Counted from the first letter of the stretch, positions 54,889 to 63,919 are shown. The stretch is 64,000 nt of DNA from Streptomyces rishiriensis (GCF_003112535.1 NZ_BEWA01000005.1:292024-356023); one strand, 5' to 3'. Translations and numbers: made by a program. The notes: a model not told the origin generated them from the sequence alone.

Positions 54889-57551
54889 ACACCGTCGGGC
54901 AGGTCCCCCGTGCCGGCGAGCTCCGCGGCGAACGCCCGCACGAGCTCGTGGAGGGCGTACCGGCCCGGGGCGTGCTCGGTGAGGAAGTACGCGTCGGCGA
55001 GGGCCGCGAGGAGCAGCCTGGTTCGGCGCACCGGCAGCCCGGCGAGCGCCGCGCCCGCCGCCGGGGTGAGGTCCCCGTCGCCGTGTCGCGGCAGCAGACG
55101 CAACAGCCGTGCGGCGTCGGGCGCCAGCGGCCGGTAGGAGTCCAGGAAGGCCGCGCGAACGACGGGAAGGGCGTCCAAGGTGCCGTGCGCCGCGCGCAGT
55201 TCGCCGGCGAGGGCGGCGAGCGGGAAGTCCCGTCGGCCGGCGGCACGCGCGGCGACGGCGGCCAGCGCCAGGGGGAGCCGGCCGCACCGGGCGACGATCT
55301 CGTCGACGGCTCCGGGCTCGGTTTGCGACCGCTGCACGCCGATCCGCGCGACGAGCGACGCGCGCGCGTCCTCGGTGCAGAGCGGTGCCAGGGACAGCGC
55401 CCGTGCCCCGGAGGCGACCAGCCCCGGAAGGGCCCGACGGCTGGTGACCAGCGCCAGACAGCCCGGTGCGGCCGGGAGCAGCGCACGCGCCTGCTCGGTG
55501 TCGGCGGCGTCGTCCAGGACCACGAGGACGCGTCGGCCCACGAGCAGCGTGCGGTACAGGCCGGCCAGGCCGTCCACGCCGTACGGCATGCGCGACGGGG
55601 GGACCCCGAGCGCCGCCAGCAGCGCGCGCAGCGCCTCGGCGGGATCCACGGCGGGCCCAGCCCGATCGAAGCCGCGCAACGGGACGTACAGCTGCCCGTC
55701 CGGGAAACGATCGGCGATCCTGTGCGCCCACCTCAGGACGAGGGCGCTCTTGCCGACGCCGGCCATGCCGCCCACCGACACGACCGCCGCGCCCGAACCG
55801 ACGACGCCGTCCAGCCACTCCGACTCGGCCGCTCGCCCCACGAACGAGGCGAGCGCCGGAGGCAACTGGGCGGGCCGTACCGAGCCCGCGAGCCCCACGG
55901 CAAGGCCACCGACGCCTCCCTCCGCACCGGCGGCCCCGCCGAACCCGGCGACCGCGGGACAGGGGACGGCCGGGCGGGCGGGCGCGGAGACCGAGGGGCC
56001 GGAGCCGGCATGGCCGACGACACCTGCGGCAGGCGCGCGGGGGCCGAGGGGAACGGGGGGCGCGAGAGGGGAGGCGGGCGCAGCGGCAGGCGCCGACGCC
56101 AAGCGGGGACGCGTGGGGCCCGGCTGGATCTGGTCGGCGTGGGCGAAGTCGCGGTGGGTGACGGCGCGGTGGGTGACGTCCGGGTGGGCGCGGCGGGCGT
56201 GCGCGACTCGGGGGTCGGCGTCGTCCGGCACGGCGGCACCCCGCCCGTCGTCGCCTCCCGGCCGGGAAGAGCGGCCGAAGGCGACGGGGCCCAGGGCGGC
56301 GGCCCCGGAAGCCGGGAAAGTCGGGGAGGCCGGGAAAGCCGGGGAAGAAGCCGCGGGGCGCGAGGCGGCGAGTCGCGGGATCCCGGCCTCGCGGCCCCCT
56401 GGGCCGCCCGAACCGTCGATCCCGCGATCGGCGTCCCCGGCCACCGTGGCCGTGCGACCGACCCCGTCCCCCTGCCCGGGCTCGGGCTCGAGCTCGGGCT
56501 CGGAGCGGGCTCCGTACCCAGGTCCGGCAGCCTCACGTTCCGGTTCCGGTTCCGGTCCCGGTCCCGGTCCCGGGCCGTCGCTGTTGCCGTAGCCGTTGGC
56601 GTTGGCGTTGGCGTTGGCGTTGGCGTTGGCGCAACGGTCGTCGCCTTCTGGCGTGGCAGCCGTTCTCGCCCCGGCGGGCCCGGGATCGCGCCGTTCCACG
56701 ATCTCGGCCGGCCGGCCCAGGGTCACCGTGGGGCCGGACCTCAGTGGGCCCACCTCCTGGCGCAGCACCCGGGTGTGCGCGGCCGTCAGCTCGGGGCCGG
56801 GGGCGACGTTCAGGTCGCGGGTGAGGCGCCGGCGGACGTCGTCGTAGGCTCCGAGTGCCTCCGCCTGCAGGCCGCAGGCGGCCAGGGCCAGCACGAGCCG
56901 GGCGTGCAGCGGCTCGTCGAGCGGGTCGTGTGCGGCGGCCCGGCGCAGAGCGGGCAGCACCTGCTCGGCGCGGCCGCACAGCAGGGCCGCGTCGGCCGCC
57001 AGCCGCGTGGTGTCCAGGAGTTCTCGTCGCAGCGCCGTGAAGTGGACGTGGGCGCGCACCGACTCGGGGATCCCCATCGCCACCGGCCCACGCCACTCCC
57101 CCAGCGCCAGGACGAGATGTCGGGCCGCCGTCTCGGCGCGTCCGGTGGCCGCCGCCCGCTTGCCGCGCCGGGTCAGATCGCGGAAGCGCAGCAGATCGAC
57201 CTCGTCGGTGTCCGCCTTCAGCAGGTAGCCGCCGGTGCGCCGCAGCAGGCGCCGGCCGGGGGCGCGGGGCGCCAGCCCGGGTTCCAGCAGCCGTCGCAGT
57301 GCGCCGACGTAACGCCGCACCACGTTCGGCGCGCTGACGGGCGGCCGCTCGCCCCACAGCACGTCGAGGATCTCGCCGGGCGGCACGGGGCGACCCGACT
57401 GCGCCAAGAGCAGCGCGAGCAGGGCACGTTGCTGGGGAAAGCCGGGGTCGAGCTCCCGTTCGCCCCGCCACACCCGTACGGGCCCCAGCACCGCGAACCG
57501 CGTCGCCTCGTCCGTGTCCCCGGCCTGCCGGGGCGTGGTGTCAGCCGGCAC
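54885..57551 (-). CDS. SARP-type regulator with NB-ARC ATPase, lacking TPRs
   Basis: An 888-residue large SARP (AfsR/RedD-like). OmpR-type winged helix plus BTAD occupy about 15-270 (AVLGPVRVWRGERELDPGFP; BTAD AYDDVRRRLTRDLNVAPGPE). A very long low-complexity linker (about 275-555) contains NA, PG and EP dipeptide runs. The NB-ARC ATPase (about 560-870) has P-loop GGMAGVGKSALV, VLVVLDDAAD Walker B, ALVTSRR and the winged helix ALHELVRAF. It stops there, whereas its neighbour and AfsR continue into TPRs, so the C-terminus is probably truncated. GTG start overlaps the neighbour's stop by 11 bases. Confidence 0.9.
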   Translation of the reverse strand: MPADTTPRQAGDTDEATRFAVLGPVRVWRGERELDPGFPQQRALLALLLAQSGRPVPPGEILDVLWGERPPVSAPNVVRRYVGALRRLLEPGLAPRAPGRRLLRRTGGYLLKADTDEVDLLRFRDLTRRGKRAAATGRAETAARHLVLALGEWRGPVAMGIPESVRAHVHFTALRRELLDTTRLAADAALLCGRAEQVLPALRRAAAHDPLDEPLHARLVLALAACGLQAEALGAYDDVRRRLTRDLNVAPGPELTAAHTRVLRQEVGPLRSGPTVTLGRPAEIVERRDPGPAGARTAATPEGDDRCANANANANANANGYGNSDGPGPGPGPEPEPEREAAGPGYGARSEPELEPEPGQGDGVGRTATVAGDADRGIDGSGGPGGREAGIPRLAASRPAASSPAFPASPTFPASGAAALGPVAFGRSSRPGGDDGRGAAVPDDADPRVAHARRAHPDVTHRAVTHRDFAHADQIQPGPTRPRLASAPAAAPASPLAPPVPLGPRAPAAGVVGHAGSGPSVSAPARPAVPCPAVAGFGGAAGAEGGVGGLAVGLAGSVRPAQLPPALASFVGRAAESEWLDGVVGSGAAVVSVGGMAGVGKSALVLRWAHRIADRFPDGQLYVPLRGFDRAGPAVDPAEALRALLAALGVPPSRMPYGVDGLAGLYRTLLVGRRVLVVLDDAADTEQARALLPAAPGCLALVTSRRALPGLVASGARALSLAPLCTEDARASLVARIGVQRSQTEPGAVDEIVARCGRLPLALAAVAARAAGRRDFPLAALAGELRAAHGTLDALPVVRAAFLDSYRPLAPDAARLLRLLPRHGDGDLTPAAGAALAGLPVRRTRLLLAALADAYFLTEHAPGRYALHELVRAFAAELAGTGDLPDGV
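56537..56630. repeat. Two hexanucleotide microsatellites in SARP linker
   Basis: Six hexamers GTTCCG/GTCCCG at 56537-56572 and six exact GTTGGC hexamers at 56595-56630. On the coding strand they give PEPEPE/PGPGPG and NANANA runs. Slippage would lengthen or shorten the linker in whole codons. Confidence 0.9.
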
Positions 57552-60500
57552 CGGCGTGGCCGTCCCGTGCGGTCAGCAGGGCCTCGACCCGCTCGGCGTC
57601 GGGGTGCCCGAGGCTCCTCAGGAGGATGAGCGCCTCCTGCCAGGCGACGCGCGCGCCCTCGTGGTCGCCGGTGGCGACGTGGGTCTCGCCGACCCGGACG
57701 AGGATGTCCGCCTCCAGGTAGGGCACGCCCAGGTCATGCAGCAGGGCGAGGGCGTTGCGATAGCCGAGGAGGGCGTGCGGATGGCGGCCGAGGCGGTGGT
57801 GGGCGTAGGCGATGCTGTCCCAGGTGGCGGCCTGGCCGTAGCGGTCGCCGAGTTCCTGGAGCATGGCGAGCGCCTCGAAGCAGTGCTCCAGGGCCTGCCG
57901 GTACTCACCGAGCAGGGCGTGGTACCAGCCGACGGAGTTCAGGACGCTGGCCTGCGCGGCGCGGTCGCCCCGGGCCCGGAACAGGCCGAGGGCGAGCTGG
58001 TTGTGGCGCAGGGCGCCGGGCAGGTCCCCGCGTTGCTCGCACTGCCAGCCGAGGCTGCGGTGCGTATGGGCGCGGCCGGCGTCGTCGCCCAGGTCGGTGA
58101 AGAGGGACAGGGCCTGTTCCAGGCGGGGGACGGACCGTGTGTGCAGTCCGAGCCGGCCTTCCACCCGGGCCAGCCCGCGCAGGCCTCGGGCCTCCAGCAC
58201 GGGGTCGGCGATGCGCCGGGCGGCGTCGAGCGCGGTGCGCTGCACGGCCAGTCCGTCGTGCCAGTGCCCGCGCCGGTCGAAGAACGGCTCCAGGGACCAG
58301 GCCAGTTGGCAGGCGAGACGTTCCTGCGCGGGGTGCCCGGACGCGGCGGCCGCGTCGACGACGGCGAGCAGCACCGTGTGTTCGGCGGTGAGCCAGGCCA
58401 GGGCCCGGTCGTCGTCGGCGAGGGGCTCGGGGTGCACGCCGTCGGGCGCGGGGGGCGGGGGCAGCGGGTCGGCGTTGGGGGCGAGGAGCCGGTCGGCTGC
58501 GTGGGCGGTGTGCAGGTAGTGGTGGTAGAGGCGGTCGAGCGCCGCGCGCCGGTCGGCCCCTGTGTGCTGTTCGTGGACGAGTTCGCCGGCGTGGGCGCGC
58601 AACAGGTCGTGGAGGGCGTAGCGGGCGGGCGTGGGTTCGGCGACGAGGTGCAGAGCGGTGAGTTCGGCCAGCAGCGGACGGGTCCGCCGGACGGCCAGGC
58701 CTGCCAGGGCGGCGGCGGCCGGGAGGGTGAAGTCGGGGCCGGGATGCAGCGCGAGCAGCCGGAACAGCCGGGCCGCCTCGGCCGAGACCGCGCGCGAGGA
58801 CCAGGAGAAGACGGTGCCGACGTCCACGGTGGCGTCGCCGCGGGCGAAGGCGTCGAGGCTGCCGTGGGCCTCGTGCAGTTCGGCGGCGACGGCGGAGAGC
58901 GAGAAGTGGGGGTGGACGGCGGCGCGGGCGGCGACACAGGCGAGGGCGAGGGGCAGCCCGGCGCACAGTTCGCTGATCTCGTCGGCCGCTTCCGGTTCGG
59001 CGGCCACCCGCTCGGCTCCCAGCCGGCGGACCAGGAAGGCCCGCGCCTGGCCGGCGTCGAAGGGACGCAGGGTCAGGGAGTGGGCACCGTGTGCGGCGAC
59101 GAGCCCCGACAGTTCGTCGCGGCTCGTGACGATGGCGAGACAGCCCGGCGAGCCGGGCAGCAGCGGCTCCACCTGGTCGGTGTCGCGCGCGTTGTCCAGC
59201 ACGACGAGGACCTTCCGGCCGGTCAGCACACTGCGGTAGAGGGCGCTCTGCGCGTCCACTCCGTGCGGGACGCGTTCGGGCGGCACTCCGAGCGCGTCCA
59301 GGAACCCCCGGACCGCCTCGCCGGGTTCCATGACGGCGCCGGACGGGTCGAAGCCGCGCAGGTTGACGTAGAGCCGGCCGTCCGGGAAGCGGTCGGCGAT
59401 CCGGTGCGCCCAGTGCACGGCCAGGGAGGTCTTCCCGACGCCCGCCATGCCGCCGATGGCGCTGATCACCACGGTCCCGGGCCGGGACGCGCCCGCGTCG
59501 AGCAGCCCGAGAACCTCGTCGAGTTCCGTCCGCCGCCCGGTGAACGCCGGTATGTCGTGGGGCAGTTGGGAGGGCACGGCGAGGACGCGCGGAGGTGCGT
59601 CCGAGGCGTCGGGAGCGTCCGAGGCGTCCGAGGCGTCCGAGGCGTCCGAGGCGTCCGGAAGGACGACGGGGCCCTGTGGTCCCATCGTTTCCTTCAGGCC
59701 CGTCGCGTCCTGCGGGCCCTTCGCGTCCTGTGAACCCTTCGTGCCCGTCCCGCCGGCCGTGAACTGCGGGTTCTGCGGGTTCTGCGAGTTCTGCGAGTTC
59801 TGCGGGTCGTCGGCCGGCGCCGGCGAGGGGTCGCGCAGGACGGCGTCGCGTGCCTCGCGCAGTTCCGCGCCCGGGTCGATCCCCAGCCCCTCGGCCAACC
59901 GCGCCCGTACGGACTCGTACGCCCTGAGCGCCTCCGACCGGCGCCCCGCCGCCCCCAGCGCGAGGACCAGTCCGGCCTGCAGGGGTTCGTCCAGCGGATG
60001 CCGGGCGGCGGCCTGCCGCAGTTCGGGCAGGACGGCCTCCGGCGTCCCGGCACGCGACGCGGCGTCGGCCGCTTCCCGCACCGCGGCGAGCCGCTCACGG
60101 TCCACCGAGGCGAAGACCGCGTGCGCGCGGATCCGCTCGGGGATGCCCACGGCGACCGGGCCACGCCACAACGCGAGCGCCTCGGTGAGGAGTTGCAGCG
60201 CCTCCTCGGGCGCCCGCCGGGATATCCGGTTCGCTTCGTCGCGCAGCGCGCGGAACCTCAGCAGATCCGAGGAGTCACCGTCCGTCACCAACCGGTAGCC
60301 GCCGGCGTCCCGCACCAGCCAGCGGCCCTCCGCGCGGGCGGCGAGGCCGGGCTCCAGCATCCGGCGCAGCGAACCGACATGGCGCCGGACGACGTTGACC
60401 GCGCTGCGCGGCGGATCCGCCCCCCAGAGGACCTCGACGATCTCGCTCACGGCGATCGGCTGCCCCGCCCCGACCAGCAGCAGGGCCACGAACGCGCGCT

Positions 60501-60588
60501 CCTGCGGCCCCGCGAGGTCCAGTAGGGCGTCCCCCCGGCGCACCCGTACGTCCCCCAGGACAGCGAACCGCACCGGCTCCAGCGGCAC
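57541..60588 (-). CDS. AfsR-like SARP regulator: BTAD - NB-ARC - TPR
   Basis: A 1015-residue regulator with full AfsR architecture. Winged helix and BTAD occupy about 1-255 (RFAVLGDVRVRRGDALL; AYESVRARLAEGLGIDPGAE). A linker has NSQ/NPQ and DAS repeats (about 265-330). The NB-ARC ATPase (about 340-640) has GGMAGVGKTSLAVHWAHR, KVLVVLDNARD and LAIVTSRDEL. TPR repeats (about 780-1000) include GDRAAQASVLNSVGWYHALL and GDRYGQAATWDSIAYAHHRL. ATP binding is expected to gate DNA binding. GTG start with GGGGAGG five bases upstream. It is translationally coupled to the truncated paralogue downstream; the target genes are not evident. Confidence 0.94.
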   Translation of the reverse strand: MPLEPVRFAVLGDVRVRRGDALLDLAGPQERAFVALLLVGAGQPIAVSEIVEVLWGADPPRSAVNVVRRHVGSLRRMLEPGLAARAEGRWLVRDAGGYRLVTDGDSSDLLRFRALRDEANRISRRAPEEALQLLTEALALWRGPVAVGIPERIRAHAVFASVDRERLAAVREAADAASRAGTPEAVLPELRQAAARHPLDEPLQAGLVLALGAAGRRSEALRAYESVRARLAEGLGIDPGAELREARDAVLRDPSPAPADDPQNSQNSQNPQNPQFTAGGTGTKGSQDAKGPQDATGLKETMGPQGPVVLPDASDASDASDASDAPDASDAPPRVLAVPSQLPHDIPAFTGRRTELDEVLGLLDAGASRPGTVVISAIGGMAGVGKTSLAVHWAHRIADRFPDGRLYVNLRGFDPSGAVMEPGEAVRGFLDALGVPPERVPHGVDAQSALYRSVLTGRKVLVVLDNARDTDQVEPLLPGSPGCLAIVTSRDELSGLVAAHGAHSLTLRPFDAGQARAFLVRRLGAERVAAEPEAADEISELCAGLPLALACVAARAAVHPHFSLSAVAAELHEAHGSLDAFARGDATVDVGTVFSWSSRAVSAEAARLFRLLALHPGPDFTLPAAAALAGLAVRRTRPLLAELTALHLVAEPTPARYALHDLLRAHAGELVHEQHTGADRRAALDRLYHHYLHTAHAADRLLAPNADPLPPPPAPDGVHPEPLADDDRALAWLTAEHTVLLAVVDAAAASGHPAQERLACQLAWSLEPFFDRRGHWHDGLAVQRTALDAARRIADPVLEARGLRGLARVEGRLGLHTRSVPRLEQALSLFTDLGDDAGRAHTHRSLGWQCEQRGDLPGALRHNQLALGLFRARGDRAAQASVLNSVGWYHALLGEYRQALEHCFEALAMLQELGDRYGQAATWDSIAYAHHRLGRHPHALLGYRNALALLHDLGVPYLEADILVRVGETHVATGDHEGARVAWQEALILLRSLGHPDAERVEALLTARDGHAGAG

Positions 60589-60730
60589 GTCGTCCTCCCC
60601 TTCGGCTCGTCCTCCCCGCCCTCGACCCTACGCCAGAGGATGGATTACCCAGAGTTACGGCCGCGGGGTTCCCACTGTTCAGCGCCGTGCCGTGGCGGAG
60701 CCCGCCCGCGCCCGCCGTGCGCCGGACGGC

Positions 60731-60770
60731 TGCCCGGGGTCCGGGACGGCTCTCTCCCGGACTCCGGGCA
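60731..60770 (-). terminator. Long hairpin terminator
   Basis: 16-bp stem (60731-60746 with 60755-60770) with one G-T mismatch and an 8-base loop, starting TGCCCGGGGTCCGGG. It lies 17 bases after the stop of the small secreted protein gene and upstream of the AfsR-like gene, which separates the two transcripts. Confidence 0.8.
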
Positions 60771-60787
60771 GCGCGGCCCGGCGGGTG

Positions 60788-61078
60788 TCAGCAGAGGCGG
60801 CCGGTGTAGTGGGCGCCCTGGATCCTGGCGGCGGAGCCCAGCCAGGTCCTGCCCGGTCCGACGCACCACTCGTAGTCGGGCGCGTGGGCCACCTCGACCT
60901 TGACGACCACCCGTGAGCCGTCGGACGTGCAGTGGTTGTAGAAGGCGTCGGAACCGGTCTCGTAGAAACCGCAGGGATTGGCGGCCGCGGGGCCCGCTGT
61001 CGCGGTCACCGCGCCCAGGGAGGCGAACACGAGGGCGGCGGAACCGATGATGCCGAGCACCGTACGACGAACACGCAC
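60788..61078 (-). CDS. Small secreted DUF6355-like protein
   Basis: A 96-residue secreted protein: signal peptide about 1-33 (GSAALVFASLGAVTATAGPA) and a 60-residue mature part. Four cysteines (C36, C50, C72, C96) probably form two disulfides (NPCGFYETGSDAFYNHC, EWCVGPGRTWLGSA, YTGRLC). From memory this matches the DUF6355 family, labelled natural-product-biosynthesis related. Start is GTG with AAGGAG 7 bases upstream. It has its own terminator. Actual function is unknown; a short compact Cys-rich fold may be a binding or inhibitory protein. Confidence 0.85.
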   Translation of the reverse strand: MRVRRTVLGIIGSAALVFASLGAVTATAGPAAANPCGFYETGSDAFYNHCTSDGSRVVVKVEVAHAPDYEWCVGPGRTWLGSAARIQGAHYTGRLC

Positions 61079-61436
61079 AGCGGAACTCCTTGCCGGATGG
61101 GCATGGGGATGGGGGACCTGGGCCGGGCCCGGGACCGGAAAGGTCCGGGTCCGCCGGTCGGCGGGTTGCCTGCACCAGGATCGTCGCGGGCCCGCCGAGC
61201 TGACCGGACGTCACGCCCCCCTCACTCCGCGAAACGTTTCTCTGCTACGCCGTCGGAGTGATCCTCTTCGCGGCGGGGAGTCGACGGCCCTCCCCCTGGG
61301 CAAGGCGGCCGGGTTCACCCGGCTGACCGCCCCGAGTGGTGGCGGGGCGCGGCCTGACTGACGGTGGATCACGTCAGGCCGGGTCAGGTGAGCTGACGAG
61401 GTGTCGGCTGCCCGGTCGTGACGGAAGGACCATCAG
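61079..61436. other. Divergent intergenic region with palindromes
   Basis: 358 bases between the DUF6355-like gene (minus) and the next plus-strand gene. It contains the perfect palindrome GAAACGTTTC (61231-61240) and a hairpin GGCCTGAC / GTCAGGCC (61351-61358 with 61373-61380, 14-base spacer). Promoters for both genes must lie here. No ORF. Confidence 0.55.
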
Positions 61437-62027
61437 ATGCGTTCTGCTCGCATGATCCTGGCCACCGCGGCCGCGACGGCCGCTCTCGCGGTGGGCGCTC
61501 CCGGCGCCCACGCGGCCGACGGGGGCCGGGACCACGACGGCTCGTCCCACAGCAGGGAGGACCACTCCTCCACCGGCAAGGGCGACGACGCCTGGGCCGG
61601 CAAGCACGACAAGGAGGACCACGACGCACCCCACGGCGGGATGCACACCGGCGGCGGCGCGCTGACCGCGCTCGGCCAGGGCGGCGACCGCGACGGCTCC
61701 GCCGCCAAGGACCCCCGCTTCGACCCCGAGACCTACAAGGACCAGGACTGGCAGAAGGAGCAGGACGGCGGCGGCGAACACGGCCAGGAGGACCACGGCC
61801 GCCAGGACGCCTCCGCCGGCCAGGACGACAACTCCTGGAACGGCGGACACCAGGAGGACGCCGACGGCTGGAAGGGCGAGCACGACAAGCCCAACGGCGG
61901 CATGCACACCGGCGGCGGCGCCCTCGCCGGGCCCTCCCTCACCGCCGGCGGACTCGGCATCCTCGCCGTCGCCGGCACCGGCCTCTACGCCCTGCGCCGC
62001 AAGAAGACGGTGGGGGGTGTGGCCTGA
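61437..62027 (+). CDS. Secreted, membrane-anchored His/Asp-rich protein with duplicated GGMHTGGGAL motif
   Basis: A 196-residue protein. Signal peptide 1-26 (MRSARMILATAAATAALAVG). A highly charged His/Asp/Lys/Gly-rich low-complexity body (30-150) follows, then a hydrophobic helix (167-186) and a basic RRKK tail: the layout of a cell-wall-sorted or tail-anchored protein. The motif HGGMHTGGGAL (66-76) recurs as NGGMHTGGGAL (153-163) directly before the C-terminal helix, where LPxTG would stand in sortase substrates. No LPxTG/LAxTG is present. The body could bind metal through its many His and Asp residues. Start ATG has GGAAGGACC upstream. Family not recognised. Confidence 0.85.
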   Translation: MRSARMILATAAATAALAVGAPGAHAADGGRDHDGSSHSREDHSSTGKGDDAWAGKHDKEDHDAPHGGMHTGGGALTALGQGGDRDGSAAKDPRFDPETYKDQDWQKEQDGGGEHGQEDHGRQDASAGQDDNSWNGGHQEDADGWKGEHDKPNGGMHTGGGALAGPSLTAGGLGILAVAGTGLYALRRKKTVGGVA

Positions 62028-62252
62028 CCATGCCTGACGCGATAGCCGCCGCGGCCGTCACGCACCTCCGCGTGGCGGCCCGGCCGGCTCTCGGCCCGCC
62101 CGGCCCCTCCGGTCGCCCGGCGCGCTCCGTGCGCGAGCCGCTCCCGGACGGGTCGCCGGGCGGGTCCCCGCCGCCTCTGTCGGCGCCCCCCTCTGCGCCC
62201 GTACACTGACAAATCGTAGATGTGCGGGCGCAGTTGACCGGGGGGAGCCGCC

Positions 62253-63821
62253 ATGTCGGGGGACCAGTACGACAGATACGACCACACCGTCCAGGCCCCG
62301 CCGATGCCGACGGCGCCGCCGCCGGCTCCGGCGGACGGAGTACGGGCCGTCGCGGTGGCCGTGCTCAACCTCAGCGGGCTGGGCCTGGGGTACGCGCTGG
62401 TGCGCCAGTGGGTCCTGACGGCGCTGTGCCTGGTGGCCACCGCCGCGCTGCTCGTCGTGGCGCTGCCGGCCGATCCGGACGGCGTCCCGGCCCTCGCGCT
62501 CGTCCTGTACGTCGCGTTCCTCGCCGCGGCGGCGGCGCACGGCGCGCGCGTGGGCCTGCGCACCCGGCTCTCGGGGCTTCGCCGCGCACCGCTCGCGCTC
62601 GGGCTCGGGCTGCTCCTGCTCATGGCGCCGGCCGGCGGCGTCGTGCTGTACGACGGCGCGCGGGACGAGGCGACGCAGCAGATGCTCCTCGACCGGCTCG
62701 ACGAGGCCGACCGTCTGGTGGAAACCGCGGGCGCGAAGCCGTTCGACACGGCCCGGTCCGACTACGACAGAGCGCTGTCGGTCTACTCCGGTCTGCGGTC
62801 GGACCACCCGGGCTCGCGGGCGGCACAGCGGGTGCCGGCCCGGATGAAGACCTTCTACACGACGGTCGGCGCACCCTTCGCGCGGGGCGACTACTGCGCG
62901 GCGGCGGCGCCTCTGAAGTATCTGCGCACGGTCCCCAAGAGCCTGCCGGGGACGGAGCTCGGGGAGCTGACGTCCTGGCCCGACGACCGGCTGGCCACTT
63001 CGCTGTACGCGTGCGCGTCGGCGGCGCTCACGGCCGGCGAGGCCACCTGGGCGTCGCAGTTCGGGGATCTGCTCGCCACGTTCCCCGGGTCCGCGCAGGC
63101 CGGGAAGGTCGAGCCGGCCGTGGCCGCCGCCGTCGTCCGCACGGAGAAGGGCCTGAGCGGGGCGGACCCCTGCTCGGCGGTCGAGCGGCTGCGCACGCTG
63201 GGAACCCAGATCGACGGCTTGACGGCCGGACGCGAGGGCGTCGGCGACGCCCTCGCCAAGGACTCCGGGCGGGCCGCGGGGAGCGCCGACGCGGGTGCCT
63301 ACACCTGCGGCGTGGACCAGTACCGGGACGGCGACTTCGACGCGGCGCAGAAGACCCTGACGGACTACGCCTCCGCCCACAAGACCGCCAAGAACACGCC
63401 CGTGGCGACGAAGATCGCGATAGCGGCGGAGATCGCCCAGACCGTGCCGGCCGCCGGCAAGACCCTGCCGACCACCCGCTCGGGCGGCAGCATCTCGGTG
63501 ACGGTGCAGAACGACAGCCCCGACGAGATCACCGTCCTTTACACGGGCCCGGTCACCGGGAGTTTCACCCTCAAGGCATGCGGCAGTTGCAGGGGGTACT
63601 CCCTGGGCAGCACCCTCAACCCGGGTTTCAAGCCGTGCGGCGACAGTGGGAAGAACTATCCGCAGCGCACGATCAGCCTGCCGGTCGGCACCACGTACTT
63701 CCTGCACAAGCCGATGGGCGACAGCCTGGCCACGCCTGCCTCGGACACCGCCGAGCTGCAGTCGGGCTATGTCTACACGGAATGCGCCTACACCACGCAG
63801 CGCCTGGGATCGGGTCTCTGA
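62253..63821 (+). CDS. Uncharacterised membrane protein with large extracytoplasmic domain
   Basis: A 522-residue protein. Pro-rich cytoplasmic N-terminus (about 1-28), four hydrophobic segments within about 30-140 (WVLTALCLVATAALLVVALP, ALALVLYVAFLAAAAAHGAR, APLALGLGLLLLMAPAGGVV), then about 380 soluble residues. The soluble part contains helical repeat-like (TPR-like) segments (ALSVYSGLRSDHPGSRAAQR; YRDGDFDAAQKTL). A C-terminal beta domain (about 410-522; GGSISVTVQNDSPDEITVLY, GPVTGSFTLKACGSC, LPVGTTYFL) has paired cysteines. RBS GGGGGGAG precedes ATG (MSGDQYDRY). Domain order suggests a sensor or surface-binding protein; no family recognised. Confidence 0.85.
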   Translation: MSGDQYDRYDHTVQAPPMPTAPPPAPADGVRAVAVAVLNLSGLGLGYALVRQWVLTALCLVATAALLVVALPADPDGVPALALVLYVAFLAAAAAHGARVGLRTRLSGLRRAPLALGLGLLLLMAPAGGVVLYDGARDEATQQMLLDRLDEADRLVETAGAKPFDTARSDYDRALSVYSGLRSDHPGSRAAQRVPARMKTFYTTVGAPFARGDYCAAAAPLKYLRTVPKSLPGTELGELTSWPDDRLATSLYACASAALTAGEATWASQFGDLLATFPGSAQAGKVEPAVAAAVVRTEKGLSGADPCSAVERLRTLGTQIDGLTAGREGVGDALAKDSGRAAGSADAGAYTCGVDQYRDGDFDAAQKTLTDYASAHKTAKNTPVATKIAIAAEIAQTVPAAGKTLPTTRSGGSISVTVQNDSPDEITVLYTGPVTGSFTLKACGSCRGYSLGSTLNPGFKPCGDSGKNYPQRTISLPVGTTYFLHKPMGDSLATPASDTAELQSGYVYTECAYTTQRLGSGL

Positions 63822-63836
63822 ACAAGGGGTGAAAAA

Positions 63837-63873
63837 ACGGGGAATTACGGCTGCTGAAAAACCGTCACCCCGT
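63837..63873 (+). terminator. Hairpin terminator after membrane protein gene
   Basis: ACGGGG (63837-63842) pairs with CCCCGT (63868-63873) and ACGG (63847-63850) with CCGT (63862-63865), with internal AATT/CA mismatches and an A-rich loop, 16 bases past the stop. Confidence 0.55.
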
Positions 63874-63890
63874 GAATGCATGCTCCGTGG

Positions 63891-63919
63891 GGCGCACCTG
63901 ACGGGTGATAAGGTGCGCC
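63891..63919 (+). promoter_or_regulatory. Perfect 9-bp inverted repeat before next gene
   Basis: GGCGCACCT / AGGTGCGCC with an 11-base spacer, centred about 60 bases upstream of the ATG at 63966. Candidate operator, or a leader hairpin. Confidence 0.45.

Noticed and set aside
56537..56630. CRISPR-like repeat array
   Set aside because: Uninterrupted hexamers with no spacers, inside a coding linker. No cas genes or CRISPR arrays were seen anywhere in the window.
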